Shown here in pieces: positions 42,575-56,204 of a DNA stretch of 64,000 bases. Source of the DNA: Physcomitrium patens (Eukaryota; Streptophyta; Bryopsida; Funariales; Funariaceae); NCBI RefSeq assembly GCF_000002425.4, contig NC_037256.1, positions 13,834,233 through 13,898,232 of the forward strand, read 5' to 3'. Numbering within the stretch: the stretch's first letter is position 1; the number at the start of each line of letters is the position of its first letter. A model generated the notes under the pieces. That model was not told the origin of the DNA. It did no database searches and was given only the letters and a program-made list of their open reading frames with translations. A program made the position numbers and the translations under genes.

Positions 42575-42617
42575 GATAATTGAGATGAATATTTGACGCC
42601 CTTGAAGTTTACTTATA
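42575..42617 (+). pseudogene. 43-bp remnant of X integrase between elements C and D
   Basis: Starts with the GATAA duplication of C and reads DN-stop-DEYLTPLKFTY, the conserved gypsy integrase segment after VVHHDN (the stop is TGG to TGA). It ends with TTATA, the left duplication of D. Confidence 0.75.
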
Positions 42618-43148
42618 TGTCAAGGACATAAATTAAAAGAAGATTCATAAACCTATGAAATCCATGTCAAAAGAAAAGTGACAAAATATAAATAAAAAAA
42701 CATGTATATAAAAAGAAACTAGAATGACTATTGCTAAAAGACAATAAAACTAGAGATTCTTGAATCTAAACTAGAAACAAGAAAAAAATTGAGAAGAATG
42801 AAGAAGGCTTCATTCTTGCCTCTATATATGATATCTATCTAGGATCTATGTAGCAACATTCAATTAGACATTAAAAAACGTGTTGAATTTATATAACACG
42901 TATCTTGACCTGTAAGGCAAGTTTTTTATATATGCGCCACATAGTTAGCTTGTTCCAAAAGCTACCAATATATGTGGCACATGATTAGCTTGTTGACCAA
43001 TTTTCTAACTTTTTAATTAATTATAAATACATGTAAAGTCAAAATAATATTTACGAAGCTTTTAAAAACCTTTTCTAGAAGATATTATAAAATTAATTTA
43101 CTTTTATATACTTCTTCTAATTTATATTATCTAAATAAGAATTATAAT

Positions 43149-43184
<36 letters not shown>

Positions 43185-43190
43185 ATGATT
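42618..43190 (-). repeat. 3' LTR of element D
   Basis: Aligns along its length with the element B LTR, including the AGAATGAAG/CTTCATTCT inverted repeat near 42795 and a minus-strand TATATATA near 42823. A (TA)n expansion lies at 43151-43182. The element-internal boundary is approximate. Confidence 0.8.
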
Positions 43191-43244
43191 TTATTTCCCT
43201 CTCTCCCTTCTAGAAATAAGTTCTACAAGGAGCAATGATCATAT

Positions 43245-43660
43245 GTTGAAGAAGTCTAAGATATAGCAAATTATATTTGCCATGTATTTTTAACTTTGTT
43301 CTTTTTGAAGGTAGTTGATATGTCCTCTCAACCATCAATAATGTCCGATTTTAGTGCAAAAAGACCACCTTGTGATTTGATCATTGTTAAAACCTTCATA
43401 ACTTCTTTCAAAGAAAATATTCGTAATACCATCATTAGCTATGCCTACTTCTAGTAAAATCACCAATCATCAAAAGTCTTTTTTCAAGTCGTAATATCAA
43501 ATGCATTGTATTTCACCATCTATTTAAATAAGAATATATCATTTTTAAAGATCTTCATCCCTATTATATCGTCTTGAAGGCTCTAATAATTATAATATCT
43601 TATCTCATAAGTTAGCAAATGGTGGCTCTTGAATTTGATTTGTTAGTACTTTATTCTTAT
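43245..43660 (-). pseudogene. Remnant of the post-pol ORF, element D
   Basis: Nucleotide similarity to 12162-12584 of element B in the same position between LTR and chromodomain. Reading frames are destroyed. It shows that the extra ORF is an old part of the B family. Confidence 0.6.
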
Positions 43661-43859
43661 CTCCTTAATGCCATAATTATACAAAAACTACAAATAAGAA
43701 TAGAAGATGGAATGTAATTTTTTTTGAATTGTGTTTCTTTTATAACAAAACTTTGCTATCTTTCATCTTAATTTTGATAGATGTTATTGATGAAAAGCTT
43801 TGACTTTCTTTGCTGTATTTATAAGATTTTTTTACTGGCTCTCATGTGCATTCTTTAAT

Positions 43860-46800
43860 ATCAAATTTGTACCAATGGAAAAGATATTCCAACTTATTTT
43901 GGTGTCGCCTTGAGTTTTAGAATTTCTTCACTTCAAATTGTTCATTATTGTCTACTTCTATAGGAAGAGGTGGGACTTGTCTTTTTCTTGGTATATTCAC
44001 AATCTTATATGATTTAAGAAAAAATATGTAAAATATAAGATGGATCTTCATTGACTCTGATAGATATAATCAATAAGCAATTGAATTGATTTATCTACAA
44101 ATAAGAAAATATTTAAGCTTATAGTAGTCCAACTTATTACAAAGACAAATAATCTTCATATTACCATGAAGTAAACATACCTTGTCATTTAAATTGAATT
44201 ATAGTTCTTTCTTTTAATAGGCATCTATATTGATCTTTTGTCATTCTTAAGCTTCCTTTAAATATGCCTTTATTGTTGCATGTAGCTCTAACAAACAATT
44301 AGTCAAATCTTTTGCCACATGATTATCAACTTTTGAAAAGTCAAAAATATTAAGTTGTGGATGATAACCATAATTAATAAATAAAGGTATTTTTTGCATA
44401 GAAGAATTTATCGTATTATTAAAATCAAACTTTTCCAATAGTAAGAGAGTTGTCCAATTGTCTTATTGATAATTGATGGTACATCTTAAATATTGCTCCA
44501 AAACTTGGTTTATGCACTATGTTAGTCCATCAATTTAAGGATGAAAGACCAAAGAAAGTTTTATGTCTACCTTTAAAATCTTAAAAAATATTCTCTAAAA
44601 TCTTAATAAAAATTGAGTCCTCCTATTTGATATAAAATCTTTTGGCAATCCATAATATCAATAGATATTATCAAAAAAAAGCTTGATAGTTTTTTTACAT
44701 GTGATAGATTTTGTATATAATATAAAATATACTATTTTGATAAAATAATCTACTATTTTAATAAATATAGAGTTATAAAAATCCAAGATTGAAAGATCCA
44801 TAATAAAATAGATAGAAACAAGAGACTATGGTTTTTTTGGAATAGGTAATGGCTGAAGAAGTCAATAAGATTAATAACAAATGTCATATGATTTAACAAA
44901 GTCTTTTACAACCTTCCACATTTGTGGCCACAAAAAATCTTTGGATATTAGCTTCAAAGTCTTGTTGTATCCAAAATATCCTAGTATTGAAAAATCATGA
45001 CGTACTTGAAGAACACGTAAACATGCTTCTCTTTTTGGAACATATAGGCATCTTTCAAAATAAAGTAGGTTGTTCTTGAACTTGAACTTAGAAGTATCAT
45101 GAGACTTAAAAGAAGTATCTTTAATATCATGAACAAGAAGATCAAAAGACATATTTGATTGAATTTTCTTGAAAAAAGTTGAATCAATAGTCAATGTTGA
45201 TTTCATTGCTTAAAGATGAAATTATTTTGGCTTCAATAAAATTATCTTTTATTAATCAAAATCTACATTTCTTTCTTATGGTGTAAGATAAATATATCTA
45301 GAAAAGACATTGGATAAATCTTGCCATTTTTCTAGCCAATAAGTGATATTGAATTCAAATCTTGACAAAAATATACTCCAACAAGCTTGTCGACGATTCA
45401 AAACATGTGTTGATATAAAATACTCAAGATTCTTATAATTTTTATATACAATTACTAGATTAAAAGTGTCTTTTAAATAGTAACACCATTCTTGAAAAGA
45501 ATCCATAATTATAAAAAGTTCTTTATTATAGATGTCATAGTTTATCTCGGCTGCTAAAAAATTCTTGGAATGGAAAGCTATTAGGTGGAATTCATCATCT
45601 TCTCCTACTTGTGATAAAACAACACCTATAGCAAAATCTAATGCACAAGTTTTCATAAAAAATACCTTCAAAAAGTTGATGCAATACAAGATTGGTGCAA
45701 AAATTAATGTTGATTTTAAGGCTTTAAAAGATGCTTCACTTTTTTTGTTCTAATGAAGTTTGTCTTTGCATGTAAGATGTGTAAGAAGAGCTACAATTTG
45801 AAAAAAATTCTTGATGAAGATCTGATAGTAATTAACAAAGTTCAAAAAGCATTACACATCTTTTATTATTTTTAAAATCTTTCAATCTATAATAGTTTGA
45901 ATTTTCTTTGAATCCATCATAAGTCCTTTGTTGGAAATGATATCCTAAGAAGTTAATTTGAGTAGTGTGGAATACATACATTTCCAACTTGGCATACAAT
46001 TTTGCATTTCTAAGTTTTTGAAACACACTACAAACATGAATTTTATGCTCTTCTGTGTTCTTAAAAAATATTAAAATATTATCTAAGTAATAAACAACAA
46101 AATCATCTAAAAATTCACAAAAAATATCGTTCATACAATGTTAAAAAGTAGTTGATGCATTTGTATGTCCAAAAGGCATGACATTATATTCAAAGTGTCT
46201 ATACCTTGTTCAAAATATAGTCTTTCATTTATCTTTTTTTTTTAATATGGTCCAAATTGTACATTCTTCCTAGATCTATTTTTGTATAGAATTTAACTTG
46301 ATTTCGTTGATCAAGAAGTCTAGATATCAAAGATAAAGAGTACCTATTCTTAATGGTAATCTTGTTAAATCCTCAAAAATCTATACACATTTCTAGTAAT
46401 CCATCTTTTTTCTTCATAAATAAGATAGGAACTTCAATAGGAGATTTTGAATAATGTAAGAAATTTTTGGCCAAGTTCTCGTCAATGTACTTCTTGAATT
46501 CAACTAACTCATTTTGAGATAAATTATAGATTGGATTAAATGGTGGCTGAATTCCCGCTTTAAGGTCAATTGAACACTCATATAGACAATGCTTTGAGAG
46601 AATATTTGCATTTTTCTTCTCAAAAACATCTTGCAAATCTTGATATTGACTTGAAATACCACTTGAAGTCTTTCTATCATTAAAAATAGGTGTGGCATAA
46701 ATAATAAAAGACAATCCTTTTTTTGTAGTATGCAATAAAACTTCTATGCTTATAAGTACGGGTTTGGCTATACTAGATTCATAATTTTTTATAAAACTCT

Positions 46801-46900
46801 TAATAATAATTTGAGAATAGTTAAGTTTATAAGAAAGCCAAACTATTAGAGGATTATACTTTCCTAGCCACAATAAACTTAAAATGATTGGATTAAAAAG
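43860..46900 (-). pseudogene. pol of element D
   Basis: Decayed chromodomain and integrase tail (43860-44440), integrase core (44440-44830), zinc domain (KVVKDFVKSYDIC, 44871-45206), RNase H (45276-45689, KELFIIMDSFQEW, YKNLEYFIS), and RT (45832-46440; YLDN replaces YLDD; CIDF). Upstream RT and the end of protease run to about 46870, in a 166-codon stretch containing ENLAKNFLHYSKSPIEVPIL. Stops throughout. Confidence 0.85.
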
Positions 46901-48230
46901 AGACCTAATTATATTAGAAATTATACAACTATTATGACCATTTATTGCTACATCTAAAGAAAGTGTTTCATGATTAATATCTCTGGAAGGAAACGGATGG
47001 CTATCTATGACTTTTACATGTATAAATTTAGTTTTTTTATATTAATGGTATTCTATGGCTTTTAACAAACTCTTCATCTAAGAAATAAGTTTAAGCTCTT
47101 AAATCTATGAAGGTAGAGACTTTGTGATTATTAGGTCCTAAATACACATCTATTATAAAATAAGGAGAACATTTTGAGGACAAGATAGGACCTTCATTTG
47201 TTTAAGATTCTAGCCACATGATTCCTATTAAAGTTGAACAAATTTGTTTTTTGACATTTTCTCATCTTTGACAATCGTCCTCCTCATTTTGTACTTACAT
47301 CATTTCTTTAGATAATATTGAGCAGAGTACTTAGCTTTTCTATAATATAAGCACAATCCTTCTTGATGATGATGAATCTTTTCTTTTTCAGTAAGAAATT
47401 TAAAATATATTATATTAATTTGCATGTCTTCTACTTCTAAATATTTAAATTGAAAGGTTATCAATGTTGTTATTGAATTGTAATAATATAAAGGTTTTTT
47501 TGTCTGATTCTCAAATTGAAACTCAAAAAGCCGATTGTCACACTTCACAGCAAAGTCAATTGCTTGACTCAATATCTAAAGATCAAGTAAGTTAAGTATC
47601 AATTTTTTTATCTCATATTATAATCTATAGAGAAATTGGTTAATAAATGCAACATCATCTTATTTGACATCAATCACTAGTTCTCAAAATTGTGAAGTAT
47701 GTGATGTTATTGATTCATTGCTTTGTCACAAGATACAAGTTTTATTAGTTGTAACATGAATTGTATCATGTCCTACATACATAGATCAAATTTTTTCTAA
47801 AAAAGCCTTTAGATTATCCAATATTGGATCTCATCATTTAAGATAAGATAAAAACCATGATAATGCCAAACTTGAAAGAAGTGTATCAATGAATCTAACT
47901 TATGATCTTGGCATTAGATAGCTTTGGGGTTGAAGTTTAATCACAAGTTGTACTTGATTGATAAATCCTAAAAACTTAAATCTTGTGCCATCAAACTTCT
48001 TAGGTAAGGTAACTCTATATTTTCTAATACTAGAAGGATGTTCTACTATAGGAGAAGAAATGTGATTTGATGTAGATGTTGAAGCAATTCTAATCATATT
48101 TGTATCTTTACTTCCTATCATTTTTATTACTCTTGGTGGCAATAAATTGAGTTAATAGTTCAAAAGCATCAGCTCTTTCAATTGCTCTTATATTTGTGCC
48201 ATTGCACTCTTTATTTCAAGAAGCTCTGCT
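46900..48230 (-). pseudogene. Protease and gag of element D
   Basis: Protease remnant at about 46900-47150. Zinc knuckle region near 47310-47370 (CLYYRKAKYSAQYY, with three of four ligands turned to Tyr by G-to-A or C-to-T). Capsid DFAVKCDNRLFEFQ and the N-terminal LPKKFDGTRFKFLGFINQVQ. Gag start at about 48225. Confidence 0.8.
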
Positions 48231-48426
48231 ATGATAATACTTTAAAAAAAAATCTAATATTATTTAAGAAAAATAAAAAAGATAACTTAAGAATAAAAAA
48301 AATATGAAAAATAGTGTTAGTTTAGAAGAAGATAATCTAAAACTTCTAATATGCTTATGTCTTGTCAACGGAAAGAGGTAATCTATTTTTAATTGACAGA
48401 AGACAAAGCTCTTATATTATAAGTGC

Positions 48427-48437
48427 ACTCTTATCAA
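48427..48437 (-). promoter_or_regulatory. Decayed self-primer site, element D
   Basis: Plus-strand ACTCTTATCAA, 2 nt from the LTR. It still matches the predicted RNA start of its own 5' LTR (plus-strand 48632-48642) at 9 of 11 positions. Confidence 0.55.
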
Positions 48438-48439
48438 TC

Positions 48440-49011
48440 TGTCAAAGACATGAACTAAAAGAAGATACATAAACTTATAAAATCGATGTCAAAAGAAAAG
48501 TGACAAAATAAAAAATAAAAAATAATGTATATTAAAAAAATAATGTATATTAAAAAAAAAACTAGAATGGCTATTGCCAAAAGACAAGGAAATTAGAAAC
48601 TCTTGAATCTACACTAAAAGCAAGAAAAGAATTGAAAAGAATGAAGAAGGCTTCATTCTTATCTCTATATATACTATCTATCTAGGATCTGTGTAGCAAC
48701 ATTCAATAAGACCTCTAAAAATGTGTTGACTTTGTATGACACATATTTTAACTTGCAAGGTAAGTTTTCTATATAGGCTCCACATAATAAGCTTGTTCCA
48801 AAAGCTACAAATACATGTAGCACATGGTTAGCTTATTGATCAAGTTTTTAATCTATCAATCAACTATAAACACATATAAAGTTAAAATAGCATTTAGAAA
48901 GCTTTTAAGAAGCTTTTCAAGAAGGTATAATAAAATTAATTTACTTTTACATACTTCTTTCTATTCATATTATTTAGATAAAAATTATAATAGATATGTA
49001 TATCTAAGATA
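48440..49011 (-). repeat. 5' LTR of element D
   Basis: TGTCAAAG start on the plus strand; the end TCTAAGATA corresponds to TCCGTGACA of element B. TATA-like run near 48663. Followed by TTACA. Confidence 0.8.
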
Positions 49012-49716
49012 TTACAAAGATAGTATTCAAGTAAATATCAGATATTTATCAATCTTCTTTAATATCAGTCACCATCCAATTATACTAACAACACTCTATT
49101 GTCTCGTTGATACCAACAACTTGACAATAGAGGAGTTTACACAATATCTTACAATGACCTTACAAGAAGCAAGACACTACCTCTTTATTGCATAGAATTG
49201 ACAGAAACAATGTGTGGATAACCACCAACAAAACAAGACCTTCCAAGAGAGTGATTAGGTGTTACTTTCTAATGCCACCTTGCTATCAGCTACATCAATT
49301 CAAATTTGTAAATTAGCACCTTGGTGGCTTGGATTTTTTTGTATTTTTGTAATAATTTTTTATATTGCATACTACCTTGAATTTCTGCCACATATTTGGA
49401 TCTATCTAGTCTTTTGCATTTTATAACTTAAGGAATTTTATACCAAGCTAATACACTTTTTAGACCAATACCAACCACCACCACTAGTTGTAGTTGATGA
49501 TCAACAAAAATATGATGTGGATAATATTTTGGATCATCGCTACCATTGCCTTAGCAATAGATGTCTAACACTTCACTACAAAGTTCTTTAGAAATATTAT
49601 TTTATCTATGATGTAATGTAAAAACGTGCACAAAACCTCATCATTACTAAGAAACAATTTGAAAATACTATCAGGAGTGAAATAAGGACATTTTGTATTA
49701 GTAGAAGAAGATTAAT
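49012..49716 (+). pseudogene. Integrase end and chromodomain-like region, element X
   Basis: Resumes as YKDSIQVNIRYLSIFF, HHPIILTTL, FTQYLTMTLQEARHYLF. Then the tail KLAPWWLGFF (from KLAPRWLGPF) and PPPLVVVDDQQKYDVDNILD, HRYH, which matches the start of a chromodomain. Purine-rich GTAGAAGAAG at about 49701-49710 is the likely polypurine tract. Confidence 0.7.
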
Positions 49717-50200
49717 TATAATAGGATATAGATAAGATATTTGTATTGTTGATGCAAAGGAATAGATAATTGGAGCCATATTTAAAAAATTTGTAGAAGT
49801 TTGTAGAATTAGAGTTAAGTTAGTAGATTATGTAGGATCTTCCATAGAATATTTTAAAAATAATTTAAGATGGTTATTTAGATAAGATCTACCATAGAAC
49901 TTTCTATAAAGAACTTAGGGTGGTTTTTTAGGTAGAATCTATCATTAAGAATATTTTAGAAAGTTCCAAGATGTTTGGACAAAATATAAATAAGACTGAT
50001 TAAGGCCATTTGGACATCTAGTCAAGTATGGCTTTGGATCTTTTTTCTTAGTATAGTTTGGTTTTGCATCTTCTTGTTCAATTTTTATTTTTATTTTTAT
50101 TTTTATTTTTTTATTCTACTCCATCTTATATTATAATGGAATTTATGTCGTTGTAGATTAGAAGGATCTTAGATTTTTTAAGTAGTCCGATCTTGTATCA
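49717..50200 (+). repeat. 3' LTR of element X
   Basis: 484 bp, TATAATAGG (initial TG mutated) to TTGTATCA. Aligns with 31001-31578 but lacks about two of the ~50-bp repeats. Confidence 0.8.
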
Positions 50201-52020
50201 TTAGATGTTGAAAAGTAACTGATACATTTGTGAGTCCAAAAGATATGATATTATATTTGAAATGCCTATACCTAATTTAAAATATATTTTTTTATTCTTA
50301 TCTTTTATTAATATGTATTAGATTATATACTATTTATAGATCTATTTTGATATATATTTTTATTTGATTGAGTTAATTAAAAAAATTTAAAATCAAAAAT
50401 AGAAGATATCTATTTTTTATAATAATTTTAATGAGTTTTTTATACTCCACACATCTACAAAGATCTATCTTTTTTCTTCATAAATAAGATAGGAGCTTCA
50501 ATTGAAGATTTAAAATAGTATATGAAGTTCTTAGCCAAATTCTTGTCATAATATTCTTTGAGTACAATCAAATTATTTTAAAAATAAGCTATAGATTGGT
50601 TCAAATGGTAGTTGCTCTCTTTTTTAAAAATCGATGGAACAATCATAGAGATAATGCTTTAGAAGAATATTTTCTTCTTCTCAAAAATATCTTGATAATC
50701 TTATGATTAGCTTGAAATACCACTTGAAATCTTTTTACCATCGAAAATAGGTGTGTTGTATATAACAAAAGCTAAATTTTCTTTTGCAACATGCATAAAA
50801 ATTCTTACACTTATCAATAAGGATTTTGATGTATTAAACGTATAGGTTTTTAATTAATTAGAAAAATATTAGGCTAAACTATAGAAAAAACCAAGGCCAT
50901 CAAAAATCCAATCTATTTAAAAGTTATATTTTTTAACCATAATAATTATAAAATAATTAGATTAAAAAGGGATTTAATAGTATTAAATATTATTAAGCTA
51001 TTATTATCTTTAGTTGCTACATCTAAGAAATTTTTTTTATGGATAATATTTTCAAAAGACAATAAATGACTATTTGTGACTTTTACATTTATAGATTTAT
51101 TTTTTTAATTAAAGATATTTCTTATTTTTTAACAAAGGCTTTTTTTATAAAATAAGCTAAGGCTTTTGAATCTAATAAAGAAAAGATTTTGTGATTTTTT
51201 GGTACTAAATAAAATTTTATTATAAAATAAAGTGAGGAATTTAAAAAAAATAAATATGAACTTTATTAGATAGTATGCAAGATTTTAATTGCACAATTTA
51301 TATTGTAGTTGATAAAACTTGTTTTCCAATACATCTTCTTTGACAATTATGCTCTTCATTTTGTGTTAATAGTGCTTCTTTAGAAAATATTAAGTAATGT
51401 GTTTAAATTTTCTATAATATAATTATAATCCTTCTTGGCAACATAAAGTCTTTTTTTGCTCACTAAGATATTTGAAACGTATTTTGTCAATTTTCATAGG
51501 TTTTAGCCTTAATGAATAAGCTCCTCTAAACTTAGAAGTCGTCACTATGATTTGACTTATATCTCTTCAACCAAATCTTTGTTTTTGCTATCTTTTAAAG
51601 AGTTGATTATTGCATATAATGATTTCAACCATAAATTGCTTTGATGATTTTTTTCTTGCCATTTTCAACAATAAATCTTTCACATTGTCTTTCAATCCAT
51701 ATTAAAATTGATTGATAAAGGCTTTGTTAGTACAATCTATATTACAAACAAAGTTTTGGAATTCAATAGCATATATGGTGGCTAAACATGATCTTTATTG
51801 TAAAAATATAAATTTGGCCTCTATTATTCTTTTTTAATCACTTTTTCCAAAGATGGTCATAAAAACTTCTAAGAATAAATTCAAATCATAAAAGAATCAT
51901 GAATATTTTTCCATCAAAGGTGTAAATCAAAGGAAAGTACTATTAAATAGAAGTATACATATGAATCTAATTTGAGTATATCAATCTTAACATTGAAAAT
52001 GATGCAACTTTAGAAAGAAC
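50201..52020 (-). pseudogene. Element W, right part: RT, protease, gag
   Basis: Continues the RT broken off at 31000 (about 50206-50590), then protease (to about 51290), zinc knuckle (near 51400) and gag capsid (to about 52020), all on the minus strand and all eroded. Alignable with element B by eye. Its LTRs are not seen: element E and unknown events removed or cover them. Confidence 0.7.
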
Positions 52021-52073
52021 CTCATTCATTGTAGATCAAAATTTCAAAGAAGTAAAAGATCAATAAATTCTTA

Positions 52074-52555
52074 TGTCACTCAAATAGACTAGAAAATCAC
52101 TCAAAGATGATATAATATTAAAATAAATTGGCTATTGCTAAAGATAAGAAGTCTAAAAAGTCTTAAAACAAGATTAAAGACTAGTAAGGCATTGATAAGA
52201 ATAAAAAAGGCTTCATTCTTGCCTCTATATATACTATCTAATTAAGAGATATATGATAACATTCTATAAGCCCTCTAATACGTGTCTAATTTGCAAGACA
52301 TATGTGTTAATTTTTATGGTAAGTTTTTTATATGTATGCCACATTATTAGCTTGTAACATAAGCTATCTATATGTGTGACATATGGCTAACTTGTTGACC
52401 AAATTTCTAACCTATCAATTAATTATAAATATATATAAAATCATATACATTTTTATAAATCTTTTAAAAATCTTTTCCATGAAATAATATCAAATTTATT
52501 TAAATTTACCTCTATCTAATATTTTTAATCTAAGTAAATATGTATGTTTGTAACA
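52074..52555 (-). repeat. 3' LTR of element E
   Basis: Starts TGTCACTC, contains the AAGAATAAAAAAGGCTTCATT-type region at about 52198-52222 and the minus-strand TATATATA near 52232, ends TTTGTAACA. B-family alignment throughout. Confidence 0.65.
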
Positions 52556-55500
52556 CCAATAAAGAATTGAGGTTGTTCATTGCAATATGCATTTGTATTA
52601 ATTTTTGTTAATATTCTTAAGATTTTTTTAATTATACCTTTATTTTTGCATATAGCTTTGAAAAATGATTTATCAATTCATCTACCTCAATATCATCAAA
52701 TTTTAAAAAGAAAAAATATTAAAATATTAATAATAATTATAAATAATAAAAAAAATATATTAATTGATTAGAATATTTTATCTTATTATTATAAAAAAAA
52801 TATACCAATGAAAAAAAAAATTATCTAATTATCTTGATGGTAGTTAATGGTACATTTCAAATAATATTCTATAACTTGATTCATTAATTTTATTTATCCA
52901 TTAGCTTGAAGATAGAAAGCTAAAGATAATTTTATATCTATCTTCAAAATCTTAAAAATGATTCTTTCAAATAAATTTATAAATTAATTCCTTCTATCCA
53001 ATGTAATATCTTTTAGTAATCCATGATAGTAATAAATATTATTAAAAAAATTAATCTATTTTTTTATTTATGATAGATTTTTTATAAAGTAAAAAATGAG
53101 TCATTTTACGAAAAAAATCTACTATTACAAATATTGACTTATATGAAATTAAAATTGAATTTTTTTTTATGAAATCCATAAAAATAAAAGAATATAGTTT
53201 TTTTAGTATAAATAATAGTTGTAGAAGTCCGTAAGGTTGATGACTAAGAATTTTTTATCTTAAAAAAAATATCATAAGATTGTACAAAGTCTTTGATTTT
53301 CTTCCATAGTTGAGGTCACCAAAAATATTTTGATATTAATTCTAATATCTTGTTGTATCCAAAATATATTGTAATTAAAAAATTATAATAAGTTTGAAGA
53401 TCTTATAGACATGCCTCAACTTTGGAACATACTAGTATGCTTTAAAATAAAATAGGTTGTTCTTAAATGAAAACTTTGAAGCATCATGAATCCATAAATA
53501 ATGTTTCTTTCTTTTGGCACAACATAAGAACGTATAAAAGAATATATGATAAACCTTGTTGTATTTTTAGCCAATATGTGATCTTAAATTCAAATCTTTA
53601 TAAAGACATTCTCTAATGGGCTTTGTGAAAATTTAAAATATATGCTAATATGAAATAATCAAGGTTCTTTTGATTTATATATATATATATAATTACCAAA
53701 CATGAAGTTCCTTCTAAATTATAGCACCATTCTTGAAATGAATCCATAATTATTAGAAATACTTTATTTTAGATCTTTTAATTGATCTCTACTATTAAAT
53801 ATTTACTTAAATAAAAAATAATATGGTGAATTTTGTCATTTTTTTATTTTTGATAATATTGAATATAAAACAAAGTCTAATGTATTTATTTTCTTAAAAA
53901 GTGTGTTAAAAAATTTAAAGCAATAAAAAATTATTATAAAAAAATAAAAATTATTTTTAAAACTTTAAATGTTCATTGAGTTTCTTTATTCCATTCAAGT
54001 TTGTCTTTAAAAGTCAAATATATAAATAAAGCTAAAACTTAAGAAAAATTCTTGATAAAAATTTGATAGTAATTGGTATATTTTATAAAATAAGAAAAAT
54101 TTATTATTATTCTTAGAACCTTCTAATCTATGATTGTTTGAAATTTCTTAGGATCTATTATAAAGCCATCATTTGAAATGATGTATTCTAAAAAATCAAC
54201 TTAAGTAATATGAAATACATACTTTTTCATCTTGATATATAATCTTATATTTCTTAGTTTTTTTTATATATAATAAATATGAAGATTTTTTTTTTAAGTT
54301 TTTAGAATATATTAAAATATCATTTATATAAAGAATTAAAAAAATCATCTAAAAATTCTTAAAAGACATCATATTTAGATGTTAAAAAATAACTAGTGTA
54401 TTTGTGAATTCAATAGGCATAATATTTTATTCAAATGCCCATACTTGATTATAATTGTCGCTTTTTATTTATCTCCTTTTTTGATGCATATCAAATTTTA
54501 TATTTTTTATAGATCTATTTTTCTATAAATCTTGATTTGATTCAATTTATCAAGAAATTTGGATATTAAATATAGAAGGTATTTTTTATGGTAAGTTTTT
54601 TGAACCTATGATAATCCACATATATATATGCAATAATTTATTTCTTATCTTCATAAATAAGTTAAGAATTTTTTTTGAAAATTTTGAATGACATATTAAT
54701 TTCTTAGCTTTATTTTCATCAATATATTCTTTTACATTAGCTAATTTCTATATTATAGTTAAACAAACTTATTTTCTAACATATTATCTTCTTTGACAAA
54801 TGTATTCCTCATTTTGTGATTGTATTGCCTCTTTGGATAATTTTGAGCATATATTTAGGTTTTTCATAATATAAATACAATCCTTTTTAATAACAATTAG
54901 TCTTTTCTTATTTAATAAGAGGTATGAAATGTACCACATCAATTTTCATATCTTTGACTTTCAAATGTATGCATTGAAAAGATATTGGTGGTGTAATTAA
55001 ATTATAAAAATATTGAAGCTCACTTATATGACTCTTAGAAAAAAATTCAAAAATTCAATTGTCAAACTTCATAACAAAGTTGATTGCTTGACTTAATGTA
55101 TGATGTTCATATAAGTTTAGCATCAATATTATACCTCATATTGTAATTTATAGAAAAATTAGCTAATAAATGCAACATCATCCTACTTAATATCAATTAT
55201 AAGTTATCAAAATTATGAAGCATATAACGTCATTTATTCATTACCTTGCCAAAAAATCTAAATATTTTTGAATGCAATACAAATTATATCATATTTATAA
55301 TGCATGGATCAAATTTTTTCCAAAAAAGCTTCCAAATTTTCTAATTTTGAATCATTTTTTTCAAAAAAAGATAAAAATTATAATAAAGAAAAACTTGAAA
55401 TATATATTCTAATAAATTTGACTTATGATCTTAGAGTTAGATAGCTTTAGAATTAAAATTTAATCATCAATTTTACTTGATTGATTAATTCTCACAAATT

Positions 55501-55969
55501 TGATCTTATTCCATCAAACTTTTGAATTAAGATAACTTTTAGTTCTTTAATACTTGAATAATATTCCACTGCAAGAAAAATAACATGATTTGATATAGAT
55601 CTTGAAGCAATTCCAATCATATCTACATCTTTATTTCTTTTTAGTATTATTATTTTTTTAGAAGTAAATTGAGTTAATATATTATAAGTATTAATTTCTT
55701 CAATTATTTCTTCAATATTTGTGCCATTGCATTTTTATTTTAATAAGATCTATCATGATAATATAAATAAAAAAGAAGATGTCTAATATCACTTAAGATA
55801 AAGAGAAGAGAAGACTTCAGAACAAAAGAAACTTTTAAGAATAATAATAGCTCAAAACTAGATAATCTATAATTTCGAATATACTTATATTTTGCAAAGA
55901 TAAATGAATAATCTACTTTTAATTAAGAAAAGATAAAGCTTTAATATTATAAGTACACTCCTACCAATT

Positions 55970-56170
55970 TTTCAATGATTACAATTCAAAGAATGTAAAT
56001 AAACAAGTAAGGTGTTTTTCAAAGAAAAATGACAAAAAAATAAAATAATAAATATTCATATTCAAGAAAAAACTAGAATTGCTATTAACAAAGATTAGGA
56101 AACTAGAAACTCTTGAAACTAGAGTAGAAGCAAGAAAATAATTAATAATAGTGAGGAAGGCCTTACTCTT

Positions 56171-56204
<34 letters not shown>

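Larger units (their letters stand above)
42618..49011 (-). mobile_element. Element D: decayed B-family chromovirus
   Basis: Minus-strand element with LTRs of about 573 and 572 bp and a duplication TTATA/TTACA (42613-42617 and 49012-49016) that differs by one C-to-T. Every B-family part is present in order but broken by dozens of transitions. It is older than element B and C by eye. It lies in the integrase of X, only 43 bp from element C. Confidence 0.88.
31001..50200 (+). mobile_element. Element X: tRNA-primed chromovirus enlarged by nested insertions
   Basis: Plus-strand Ty3/gypsy element with LTRs of 578 and 484 bp, a tRNA-iMet-type primer site, gag, RT, RNase H, integrase and a chromodomain-like end. 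The total span is 19.2 kb because elements C (36287-42574) and D (42618-49011) and an unexplained segment (34620-35930) interrupt its integrase. Its coding sequence reads across the insertions: VVHHDN, then after C DN-stop-DEYLTPLKFTY, then after D YKDSIQVNIRYLSIFF. Very decayed, with no long open frame left. Confidence 0.85.

Noticed and set aside
48824..49195. 123-codon plus-strand frame as a separate gene
   Set aside because: It runs from the LTR of D into the integrase of X; the conserved part (YKDSIQV, QEARHYLF) is integrase.
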